In this document: piece by piece, positions 57,109-64,000 of the stretch
How positions within the stretch are numbered: position 1 is the first letter of the stretch
Layout of the letters: each line of letters begins with the position of its first letter
DNA from: Ottelia alismoides
Taxonomy: Eukaryota; Streptophyta; Magnoliopsida; Alismatales; Hydrocharitaceae
Direction: 5' to 3'
Length of the DNA stretch: 64,000 bases
Assembly (NCBI GenBank): GCA_037367405.1
Contig: JAZKJV010010538.1
Span: 28,554-92,553 of the forward strand
Translations under genes and position numbers: made by a program
Notes under the pieces: model-generated
The model's input: only the letters and a program-made list of their open reading frames with translations
The model's database searches: none
What the model was told of the DNA's origin: nothing

Positions 57109-57200
57109 GAAGGTCGGGATGACAGGGACGGGCCAGATCCGTGAGGATCGATAAGGGTTACCCAAGGCCCCGGGAAGCCGGCGGGCCAGTGGCCTCACGC

Positions 57201-57398
57201 TCAGCGCCCTATCGCGGCCCGAATATTGGCGTGGCGGACCGCCTCGATCCGCTTCTCAAGCGCCAGGATCAGATGGATCGCTTCCTGCATTAGGTTCGCA
57301 TCCCTTGCCTCCTTGGCCTTGTCAAAAGCCTTGTAGGCTACCCGGGCCAGGGTCAGCAGGGATTCTTCATCATCCAGGGGAATCGACGGCAGTGTCAT
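57201..57398 (-). CDS. Hypothetical helical protein, 65 aa
   Basis: MTLPSIPLDDEESLLTLARVAYKAFDKAKEARDANLMQEAIHLIL and a short basic tail. It is one or two amphipathic helices without signal peptide. Codon use is good. No family is recognised. Confidence 0.6.
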   Translation of the reverse strand: MTLPSIPLDDEESLLTLARVAYKAFDKAKEARDANLMQEAIHLILALEKRIEAVRHANIRAAIGR

Positions 57399-57529
57399 GA
57401 CGCTAGGTTAGCGGACGCGGGTAAAGGCTCGATTGACGCGGGAGCACAGATTCCGTTGCCTTCCTCTGGTTAAAGAGAAAAGGGCCTCCCACCTCTCTGG
57501 TGTGAATTCTCCCAAAGGACTTCGTCGCC

Positions 57530-57751
57530 ATGTCAAAAATCGACCAGCCGGGAATTGCCGCAGCGGAAACAGATCCGCGTCTGACCTCGCGGATTGGTCT
57601 TGAGCCGGCGGGTGACAGCCATCGCGAAGTCCTCAAGGCCGCCGTGGCGGGGCTGACGCAGGTCCTGCCTGGCGCCGGGCAGCCGCCTGTGGAGACCGGC
57701 CCTGTCGGCTCGGGAATCCCGCGAGGCGAAAAGCCGTCCAGGGAGCCTTAA
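57530..57751 (+). CDS. Hypothetical protein, 73 aa
   Basis: MSKIDQPGIAAAETDPRLTSRIGLEPAGD and a helix HREVLKAAVAGLTQVL, then a proline- and glycine-rich tail. Codon use is consistent with a gene; the ribosome site is weak. It is not recognised. The reverse strand is open too, so strand choice rests on codon pattern. Confidence 0.4.
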   Translation: MSKIDQPGIAAAETDPRLTSRIGLEPAGDSHREVLKAAVAGLTQVLPGAGQPPVETGPVGSGIPRGEKPSREP

Positions 57752-58125
57752 TCGCGCCTCTGGCCGCGATTCGGTCACGGGGCGGCCATTTCCTGCCGCG
57801 GCGCCGGCCGGTGCGGCGATATTGCAGGGTCTCTCACTGCAGCATCCTTCAAGTGCCAAGATCTTCATCAGTTAAAACAAGGGGTTAATGGGGTCTTAAG
57901 GCCCGCGTCCGTTCTGTTGTAAACCAGCCACACGTACCCCTGAACCCGACCGCACTATGGCGAAAAAGGGCCCTCACTTGTTGCTTCATGCCGCTGGCCG
58001 CGTATGGTCATCGGCGTTTCGGAGAGGCCATAAGGCTGATCCGGGGGGGCGTGCGGTTAAAGCCGGCGACCAAAAAAACCGGCGATCAACGCGTGGTCGC
58101 CTCACACGATTTGGAGGTCTACAAC

Positions 58126-59613
58126 ATGAAGACGGTTAAGAGCCTTCTTCTCGGCGCTGCGGCGGGCTTCGTTGCCCTCTCGGGCGCTCAGGCAGCGGAT
58201 CTCCCGGGCAAGGCTGCCCCGGCCGAGTACGTGCGCATCTGCGACACCTACGGCGCGGGCTTCTTCTTTATCCCGGGTTCCGACACCTGCCTTCGCGTCG
58301 GCGGCTTCGTGCGCGCTGACTACTCGATCTACGACCACACCTCGCGCGCCAGCTCGAATGGTGCCGGCACCGCGAACAACCTGAACAACGCCGCGTTCGA
58401 CAACACGACTGCCTTCCAGTCGCGCGTTGCCCTGAACTTCGACGCCCGTTCGAACACCGAGTATGGTCTGCTGCGCGGCTTCGCCCAGTTCACCATCCGT
58501 CGTGGTGAGTCCTCGGGCTACGTCGCCTCGGGCGGCAACGTCGGCAACAACCATCCGCGCTCGACGCTGGCTGTTCTCGACCGTGCCTTCATCCAGTTCG
58601 CCGGCTTCACCTTCGGCTACTCGGCCTCGTTCTTCAACTTCTACCAGTCCGACGTGAGCCTCGTTGGCGACGTGTTCGTCGCCCGCGCTGCCGCGACGAA
58701 CCTCCTCGCCTACACCGCTTCGTTCGGTTCGGGCTTCTCGGCCACGATCTCTCTCGAGGATCGTCGCACCTCCGAGATCGGCAACCTGGACTCGGCCTTT
58801 GACACCGCTGCTGGTGCCAGCGTCGTCAACCTCGCCCAGCGTCCGTTCTCGGGCCTCGGCGGTCTGACCTACGGCCGTCAGGACATGCCCGACATCGTCG
58901 CCAACCTGCGCGTCGATCAGGGCTGGGGCTCGGCCCAGCTGATGGGTGCCATGCGCCAGATCCGTGACTACGGCAATGCCGGCGTCACCCTCGCCTCGGG
59001 CGCCACGGCTCCGACCGTTGCCGCTGGCGACAAGTGGGGCTTCGCCCTCGGCGCTGGTCTGCGCATCAACCTCGACATGCTCGCCCGCGGCGACGTGCTC
59101 TGGTTGCAGGCGACCTATGTTGACGGCATGCTCGGCTACGTCCTGAACAACGGCAACTCGGACCTCATCGGTGCGAACCGTAACGCGACCGCCGGTCCGT
59201 TCAACTACTCGCAGGCCTCGAACGTCGTCTTCGCTTACCGCGATGCGATCGTGAACCCGGCCCTCGGCGCCAATGGCACGATCCAGACCACGAAGGCCTG
59301 GGGTCTTGCTGCCGGCTTCCGTCACTTCTGGACCCCGGCTCTGCGCTCGTCCATCTACGGTAACTACGTGAAGGTCGACGCTCCGCTCGCTTCGACCCTC
59401 CCGGACTTCACCGCCTGGTCGGTCGGCGTGAACACCATCTGGTCGCCGGTTCGTAACCTCGACCTCGGTGTCGAGATCGTTTACGGCTCGATCAGCCGCA
59501 ACAGCGTCAACTCGGGCGCTGCCACGACCGGTGCTCTGGTTCGTACCGACGGCACTTTCAAGACCTCGGACTCCAACTGGCGCGGCCTGTTCCGCGTTCA
59601 GCGGAACTTCTGA
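58126..59613 (+). CDS. Alphaproteobacterial (rhizobial-type) porin, 495 aa
   Basis: ATG 58126 follows GGAGGT by seven bases. The signal peptide MKTVKSLLLGAAAGFVALSGAQA is cut before ADLPGKA. VRICDTYGAGFFFIPGSDTCLRVGGFVRAD is the signature start of the Hyphomicrobiales porin family with its two cysteines. The barrel strands alternate with loops and end FRVQRNF with terminal Phe. Codons are strongly biased (almost all C or G at third positions), which suggests high expression. A ~250-base leader without another gene precedes it. It forms trimeric diffusion pores in the outer membrane. Confidence 0.95.
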   Translation: MKTVKSLLLGAAAGFVALSGAQAADLPGKAAPAEYVRICDTYGAGFFFIPGSDTCLRVGGFVRADYSIYDHTSRASSNGAGTANNLNNAAFDNTTAFQSRVALNFDARSNTEYGLLRGFAQFTIRRGESSGYVASGGNVGNNHPRSTLAVLDRAFIQFAGFTFGYSASFFNFYQSDVSLVGDVFVARAAATNLLAYTASFGSGFSATISLEDRRTSEIGNLDSAFDTAAGASVVNLAQRPFSGLGGLTYGRQDMPDIVANLRVDQGWGSAQLMGAMRQIRDYGNAGVTLASGATAPTVAAGDKWGFALGAGLRINLDMLARGDVLWLQATYVDGMLGYVLNNGNSDLIGANRNATAGPFNYSQASNVVFAYRDAIVNPALGANGTIQTTKAWGLAAGFRHFWTPALRSSIYGNYVKVDAPLASTLPDFTAWSVGVNTIWSPVRNLDLGVEIVYGSISRNSVNSGAATTGALVRTDGTFKTSDSNWRGLFRVQRNF

Positions 59614-59643
59614 TCTGGTCCGGTCCCTGGACCGGTTCCACGA

Positions 59644-59669
59644 AACCCCGGCGGGCAACCGCCGGGGTT
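59644..59669 (+). terminator. Porin terminator
   Basis: A perfect 11-base stem AACCCCGGCGG/CCGCCGGGGTT closes on a GCAA tetraloop and is followed by TTTTTG. It is a very strong intrinsic terminator, 30 bases after the porin stop. Confidence 0.95.
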
Positions 59670-59987
59670 TTTTGTTGTCTGGATGCCTTGGGGATTTGCG
59701 GATTGTCCGCAGTCTGACCCCCGTCAACCGAGCGGCCCCTGAGATCGCTTCCCTCGAGAAGCGTCCAGGTGGAGTGAGGTCTGATTGCAAAGAGGGGGGG
59801 CGCAATGTTTGCGCTCATGCGCGCGCGCCGGCCGTTGTGGCTCTGAGCCTCGTCTTTCTTTGCCACGTGGCCCCATGCCACGCGGCTCCCTTCTGGCTCT
59901 GTCGCCAGCGCGCCAGTGGCTAAGGTTCTATCTCTTGAGCTTGTTGCGTCGGAATGGGTGGACAGCCCCCGGGCACGCTTGATCACT

Positions 59988-60008
59988 CCCGCCCCCTGAA
60001 GGAGCGGG
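59988..60008 (-). mobile_element. Right-end hairpin of an IS200/IS605-type element (remnant)
   Basis: On the minus strand CCCGCTCC, a short loop, then GGGGCGGG lies about 60 bases beyond the TnpB stop. A hairpin of this form marks the right end of IS605-group elements, whose 3' end also gives the guide RNA of TnpB. It supports reading 59980-60220 as an element fragment. Confidence 0.5.
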
Positions 60009-60066
60009 CTTCTGACTCTTGCGGGCCTGGGCTTTCCTGCTTCCTGCCTCCAGAGAAGCTTGATCG

Positions 60067-60202
60067 TCAGGCCGGCCCTGGACGTCCTCTGGTTCCGCCA
60101 AGGGTCGATAGCTCCTTGGCGAGGATATTCCGCGCAGCGTTCACGTCTGCACAGGCGGCATAGCAGCAGGAGACACAGGAGAACCGGTCCCCTTTTGGCC
60201 AG
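60067..60202 (-). pseudogene. tnpB: TnpB C-terminal fragment (IS200/IS605 family)
   Basis: The short minus-strand frame reads PKGDRFSCVSCCYAACADVNAARNILAKELSTLGG to a stop at 60067-60069. The Cys pair, then ADVNAARNIL, is the end of the TnpB/OrfB zinc ribbon and RuvC-III region. Everything upstream, including the catalytic core, is missing. TnpB is an RNA-guided nuclease of these elements; this piece cannot work. It marks a past insertion between the porin and a barrel gene. Confidence 0.65.
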
Positions 60203-60235
60203 CACTCTCTGCTGCGCGTCCCGTCCAAAAGAAAA

Positions 60236-60257
60236 GGCCCGCCTGGCGGGGCGGGCC
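60236..60257 (-). terminator. Terminator of the barrel gene at 60286
   Basis: GGCCCGCC (60236-60243) pairs with GGCGGGCC (60250-60257); on the minus strand the stem is followed by TTTTCTTTT. It lies 29 bases after the barrel gene stop. Confidence 0.85.
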
Positions 60258-60285
60258 TCCTCCGAGGACGATCTCCAAATGGAGA

Positions 60286-60990
60286 TCAGTAGCGGGCAAC
60301 GACCGCCGAAGGACCGGTCGAGAACAGATAGTTCACACCAATCTTCACCGTATGGACGTCCGAACGGATCCGATCGAGGCGGGTGAAGACGTTCCGGCGA
60401 TCGCCGAAGCCGTAGTACATGTACTCGGCCTTGACGGTCCAGTTCTGCGTCAGGGCGTACTCGATGCCAGCGCCCAGGGCGTAGCCGGCGCGGGTCGAAG
60501 AGGTCGTGAACAGCGCCGCCGGCGTGGTGATGCGCTCATTGAAGGTCGCGATCCCGAGACCGCCGGTCACGTAGAAGAGGGCGCGGTCGGCGGCGAGACC
60601 AGCACGCAGACGGACAGTGCTGAGGAACGGGTTCGAAGCGCGATAGAAGGAGCCAGCACCGAGGTTAAAGGTGCGGGCCGCAGCGCTGGCTGCGACGTCC
60701 GCTTCAACACCGACGACGAAGTTGTTCATCTGCCAGTTATAGCCAGCCTGGATGCCGCCGAGGAAACCGTTGGCATTGATGCTGGCCGGAGCGAACACGC
60801 CCGAGAAGTCGTTGTAGCGCGAAGAGGCCCAGCCGTAACCGACATGGCCACCAAGGTAGAAGCCGGTCCAGGAGAAGGCCGGCGCCATGACAGCGGCAGC
60901 GACCGGAGCACGGCGCGAGCCGAGATCTGCGGCCTGAGCGCCACCAGAGAAGGCGACAGCCGCGGCTGTGGCAAGGAGGAGCTTCTTCAT
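60286..60990 (-). CDS. Outer-membrane beta-barrel protein (Omp25/Omp31-like), 234 aa
   Basis: Signal peptide MKKLLLATAAAVAFSGGAQA, then ADLGSRRAPVAAAVMAPAFSWTGFYLGGHVGYGW. Further marks are GFLGGIQAGYNWQMNNFVVGVEADV, VRLRAGLAADRALFYVTGGLGIA, GAGIEYALTQNWTVKAEYMYYGFG and the end VNYLFSTGPSAVVARY. The last tyrosine closes a short extension after the final strand, shared with the neighbour at 61270. The start at 60990 is set by the signal peptide. It has its own terminator. Confidence 0.93.
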   Translation of the reverse strand: MKKLLLATAAAVAFSGGAQAADLGSRRAPVAAAVMAPAFSWTGFYLGGHVGYGWASSRYNDFSGVFAPASINANGFLGGIQAGYNWQMNNFVVGVEADVAASAAARTFNLGAGSFYRASNPFLSTVRLRAGLAADRALFYVTGGLGIATFNERITTPAALFTTSSTRAGYALGAGIEYALTQNWTVKAEYMYYGFGDRRNVFTRLDRIRSDVHTVKIGVNYLFSTGPSAVVARY

Positions 60991-61220
60991 GGTGATGACC
61001 TTTCCAAACTGAATCAGGACGGCGCTGTCACCAGCGCTGATGGGCAAGCCATAGTCCTCCGCTGGTGTGGAGTCATCATGGGAACGCAGCCCCGAGCCAC
61101 ATGATAGGGTCATGTGATGAGAGTGCAACAGTCTGTTAACCTGTGAGTCGTGCGCAGGCGCTAGGCCGTCACCTCGCTATGGCCGAAGGAGCTTTCCGAT
61201 GGCGACCGCAGCAAAAACAA

Positions 61221-61246
61221 AAAGGCCCGCTCAGAGGCGGGCCTTT
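61221..61246 (-). terminator. Terminator of the barrel gene at 61270
   Basis: AAAGGCCCGC/GCGGGCCTTT, 10-base stem with a six-base loop; it has T-runs on both strands and lies 24 bases after the barrel gene stop. It resembles the terminator at 60236, fitting a gene duplication. Confidence 0.85.
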
Positions 61247-61269
61247 TCACGTTTCAATGGGCCAAAGGC

Positions 61270-61966
61270 TCAGTAGCGGGCGACCACCGCCGAGGGGCCG
61301 GTCAGGAAGAGGAAGTTCACGCCGACGCGGAACTTGTGCTCGTCGAGGCGCACGTTGTTGCCGGCGAGAACCTTCCGGCCGTAGTTGCCATAGAGATATT
61401 CGGCGCGGAGGCTGACGTTCTGGGTCACAGCGTGCTCGACGCCGGCGCCCAGCTGGAAGCCGACGCGGGTCTGGGTCGCAGCGAAGTTCACGAGAGCCAC
61501 GCCAGCGATCTGGCCCCGGGCACCGATATCGGCAAAGCCGACGCCGCCGGTCACATAGAGAAGCGTACGGTCGACCGCGACACCGAGGCGGCCGCGGATG
61601 GAGGCATCCCACTGCGTGCGCCAGGTGAGCGAGCTGCCGACACCAAAGGCGCCGGTACGACGGGTGCCGAAGTAGCCGAAGTCACCCTCGAGGCCGAGCA
61701 CAACGTTGTTGATCTGCCAGTTTATAGCCAGCCTGCAGGCCACCAACGAGGCCGCTGCCGCTACCCGGGACACCCGGGATCAGAGCGCTGTAATTGGTAT
61801 TGGCAATGCCGAGGCCGATGTTGGCGCCAAGATAGAAACCCGTCCAGCTAAAGCTGGGCGCCACGATCGCGGCGGCAACCGGCGCCCGCGGAACGCCGAG
61901 GTCCGCGGCCTGCGCCCCGGACGCGAGAGCGACAATGGCAGTCGTGGCGAGGAGGAGCTTCTTCAT
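61270..61966 (-). pseudogene. Outer-membrane beta-barrel protein (Omp25/Omp31-like), one frameshift
   Basis: Signal peptide MKKLLLATTAIVALASGAQA, then ADLGVPRAPVAAAIVAPSFSWTGFYLGANIGLG. Near 61725 the frame shifts within GGCTATAAACTGG; the neighbour at 60286 has GGCTATAACTGG at the same place, so one extra A explains it. After that the reading is clean: WQINNVVLGLEGDFGYFG to VGVNFLFLTGPSAVVARY. The gene is probably intact in the organism. It and its neighbour at 60286 are tandem paralogues. Confidence 0.85.
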
Positions 61967-62408
61967 TGTGGGTCCCTAGGAGCTTTCAAAGCCATCGTTC
62001 CTACGATGGCCTCATCGATTCGCGACCGGTTGGCCACTTTCAGGTACATTCATACCCGAGATCGCCCCGAAGGTCATGGCGCAGCTGTATGTTTCTGGTC
62101 CATGAGCGGCGTTTCGTTGTCCATCTGTGATTCTATTGCAACATCCTCGATTCCATTCTTAATCTTTCGTTCATGATTGGGTGCGGTTCGATCGCCTTCG
62201 CATTGTCATGCACGGTCGAACTTTGCCGTCTGTCTCCCAAAATCTTGTGCCGCATTCCTATGAGAATCATCATTTTTCAACCATATGCGAAAGCCGATTA
62301 ATAATATTATATATTATGTGCGAATTTAATCATAAGGCGAGATAACCAATTCTATTAGTGGCGTATTAGGCCGCGAACTCTATTTCGAATGCGTCGGTGG
62401 AGGCGCAA
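61967..62408. other. AT-rich intergenic region
   Basis: A stretch of ~440 bases between divergent genes. Around 62275-62345 it is very rich in A and T with TAATATTATATATTA-like palindromic parts, unlike the rest of the window. It probably carries promoters for one or both genes. No gene is seen. Confidence 0.5.
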
Positions 62409-63194
62409 ATGAAAAAACAGGCCACGCGAATAGTCTTTGTCGTTCACGCTCACGATCTTCAGCGTGCGTATAATGCATCGATGTCGGAAGCGGCATTCGC
62501 GTTGGGCACTGTTGCGCAAAGTGCGCCTTGTGCTCTCGATTCATTTCCCTTGACGGGTCTGCACCTGCAGCTGTTCGCCAGCAATTGGGCCAAAGCCATT
62601 GCGGGCGACGAGGTGATGGCACAGGTGTCCCTCCACGTGGTCGCCGCGACGCGGGTGCGTGCACAGTCAGCCAAATGGACTCTTCCCGCGCGTATCGAGC
62701 AGGGCGTCGCAGCCCGTGCTGACAAGCTCACCTACAAGAGAAGCGTTGCCTATGATGGTCTGCCTCTTGTCGTGACCCATTGCGGTCTCGTCTGGGATGG
62801 GGAGCAGTTGCGCCCGGATGAGAACGCCGCCGAGGCCTTTGCATCCGTGATCAGGCAGGAGGGGGGAAATCTGGCTACCGGAGATCATCTCGTCGTCGTC
62901 ACGGGGCCGATCGATGCCGCACCCATCTCCCTCACCGGTCTGGCGGCTGGCCTGAATGTCCATCATGTCCGTTGTGACGCTGACCGTCAGGTCGGGCATG
63001 CCGTCATGATCCCCTCCGGTGTCACTGTCCTCGTCAACCGCTTTACAGGACCGCGCTCGGTCGCGCTTCACAAGGCCGCGCTGCCTCTGGGCGCCGGACC
63101 AGCGCTGGTGCCGGACCTTGCCCCCTTCGCAGCGGGGAACGCGCCGGCCTTGATCTGGGAAATGCCCGAACAGTGTCCTTATGCGGGCGCCTGA
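62409..63194 (+). CDS. Hypothetical protein, 261 aa
   Basis: ATG 62409 (MKKQATRIVFVVHAHDL) follows GGTGGAGG by five bases. The protein has alternating strands and helices (IVFVVHA, DHLVVVTGPIDAAPISLTGLAAGLNVHHV, GVTVLVNRF), suggesting an alpha/beta fold, and no signal peptide or membrane segment. I do not recognise a family. Its promoter region is unusually AT-rich. The next gene starts about 215 bases later in the same direction. Confidence 0.65.
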   Translation: MKKQATRIVFVVHAHDLQRAYNASMSEAAFALGTVAQSAPCALDSFPLTGLHLQLFASNWAKAIAGDEVMAQVSLHVVAATRVRAQSAKWTLPARIEQGVAARADKLTYKRSVAYDGLPLVVTHCGLVWDGEQLRPDENAAEAFASVIRQEGGNLATGDHLVVVTGPIDAAPISLTGLAAGLNVHHVRCDADRQVGHAVMIPSGVTVLVNRFTGPRSVALHKAALPLGAGPALVPDLAPFAAGNAPALIWEMPEQCPYAGA

Positions 63195-63409
63195 GTAACG
63201 CCGATGGATCCCGCCGAAAGCCTTCGGCTGCTCCTTGGCAGCTGCCGTCAGGCTGGACGTTGAGATCTCGAGATGGGCGTTCACGCCAATCAGCGCCCGC
63301 CGCATCCTGAAGAAGCCAGCTCCCGATAGGCCAGGGCCGGTTCAATCCCACATTGCCGCTCCCTTGTGGGGCTCATCGCAGCTCCATCGGTTTCCCTTGA
63401 GGTTTATCC

Positions 63410-64000
63410 GTGCCCTACAACTGGATCTCGCTTCCGCTCGCCACCCTGGCAGCCTTCGCCGCCATGCTTGGGACAGCCCAAGCCGGGGGGGCTATCGCGG
63501 CTTCGACCACGCGTTCGGTTGAGATCAAGCTCGATGACCGCGCCTTACGCTCAGCGGGCATTCAGCTCAGCACCGTTCAGGTCGAGCAAGGAGCGACAAA
63601 CCTTGCTTTCCCCGGCATGGTGACTGTTCCGCCCCAACAGGTCCGCATTGTTGCAGCGCCAGCAGCTGGACTGATCGAGACCATCTTGGTGACGCCCGAC
63701 GAACCTGTTCGGCAGGGCCAGCTCATCGCCACCATGCGTTCACCCGAGCTCATTGAGGCCCAGCGGGGCTTCCTGACCGCACTTGCCGATGAAGGTCTCG
63801 CCCAAGATCGTCTGCGCCGCTCCCGCTCCCTCCATGAGAGCCGGGTGATCCCGGAGCGCGACCTGCGTGTGGCCGAGACAGAGGCGACGAATGCGGCGTC
63901 GAAGCTCGACCAGCAGATCCAGTTGCTGAAGCTGATAGGCATGAGCGCGGAGAGTATCGAGGCGCTACGGGCAACGCGACGCCTGCTCGCCGCGATCGAA
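63410..64000 (+). CDS. RND-type efflux periplasmic adaptor (CusB/CzcB-like), 5' part
   Basis: A GTG at 63410 with GAGGT six bases upstream opens MPYNWISLPLATLAAFAAMLGTAQAG, a signal peptide. Then VEIKLDDRALRSAGIQLSTVQVEQG, QQVRIVAAPAAGLIETILVTPDEPVRQGQLIATMRSPELIEAQ are the barrel and lipoyl halves of HlyD/CusB adaptors. A helical hairpin (LAQDRLRRSRSLHESRVIPERDLRVAETEATNAASKLDQQ) follows. It runs off the window after 197 codons. It should pair with an RND pump beyond the edge, often for metals. Confidence 0.8.
   Translation, partial: MPYNWISLPLATLAAFAAMLGTAQAGGAIAASTTRSVEIKLDDRALRSAGIQLSTVQVEQGATNLAFPGMVTVPPQQVRIVAAPAAGLIETILVTPDEPVRQGQLIATMRSPELIEAQRGFLTALADEGLAQDRLRRSRSLHESRVIPERDLRVAETEATNAASKLDQQIQLLKLIGMSAESIEALRATRRLLAAIE

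Noticed and set aside
58102..59805. A 567-codon open frame on the minus strand opposite the porin
   Set aside because: It mirrors a strongly codon-biased porin gene with C/G third positions, which removes stops from the opposite strand. The product is Arg/Val/Glu-rich without any domain.
59558..60205. Leftward 215-codon frame beyond the porin
   Set aside because: It crosses the porin terminator and runs in a different phase from the TnpB zinc-ribbon; composition is shadow-like.

Overview
The window looks like part of a large GC-rich replicon of an alphaproteobacterium of the order Hyphomicrobiales (Rhizobiales). The porin at 58126-59613 and the small outer-membrane beta-barrels (33943, 46265, 60286, 61270) are of the rhizobial porin and Omp25/Omp31-like types, and the DUF2865-type protein and GG-leader peptide also fit. 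I cannot name the genus. A replication-initiator-like gene (31619-32602) flanked by regularly spaced iterons suggests that the window comes from a plasmid or chromid. No rRNA, tRNA or CRISPR array was recognised.

Layout. 1-5.2 kb: three consecutive, frameshifted genes for large secreted proteins (two with RTX repeats), all ending in the same ~190-residue module, with a DUF2799-like lipoprotein between them. 5.5-13.9 kb: small unknown genes and a broken surface-polysaccharide set (WecA/MraY-like transferase, acyltransferase, glycosyltransferase), a DUF2865 protein and an Rrf2 regulator. 14-17.7 kb: a fourth RTX/module protein beside a DevC-like permease and a HlyD-like adaptor. 17.7-30.5 kb: two sets of 7TM-type sensor kinase, lone receiver and MarR-like regulator, enclosing two long Calx-beta proteins that carry the same module at their N-terminus. 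A near-palindrome (TAGCTCA, one or two bases, GAGCA) recurs upstream of four of these genes. 30.6-33.8 kb: ankyrin protein, iterons, rep and an HTH gene. 34-41.4 kb: Omp barrel, TolC and a complete peptide-export operon (GG-leader cationic peptide, ParB/Srx-like protein, HlyD, C39-peptidase ABC transporter). 41.4-47 kb: a SEL1-repeat membrane protein, an O-antigen ligase, a secreted protein and a barrel. 47.2-53.7 kb: membrane kinase, alpha-oxoamine synthase, membrane kinase, receiver-GGDEF-EAL protein, resembling the CqsA/CqsS and LqsA/LqsS signalling loci. 53.8-64 kb: a 28-residue membrane peptide, CapD-type dehydratase, polysaccharide deacetylase, porin, a TnpB remnant, two barrels, an unknown gene and the start of an RND adaptor.

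How it fits together. Most genes deal with the cell surface: polysaccharide synthesis, outer-membrane proteins, type I secretion of large proteins and one small peptide, and signalling systems that could control them. The strongest candidates for unusual biology are the shared S-layer-like module with its putative regulon, the cationic GG-leader peptide operon, and the oxoamine-synthase signalling locus.

Many genes, mostly in the first 21 kb, are split by one-base frameshifts although the sequence stays coding on both sides. Several lie in homopolymers and look like assembly indels. I give such genes their whole span and type them as pseudogenes, but they may be intact in the organism.
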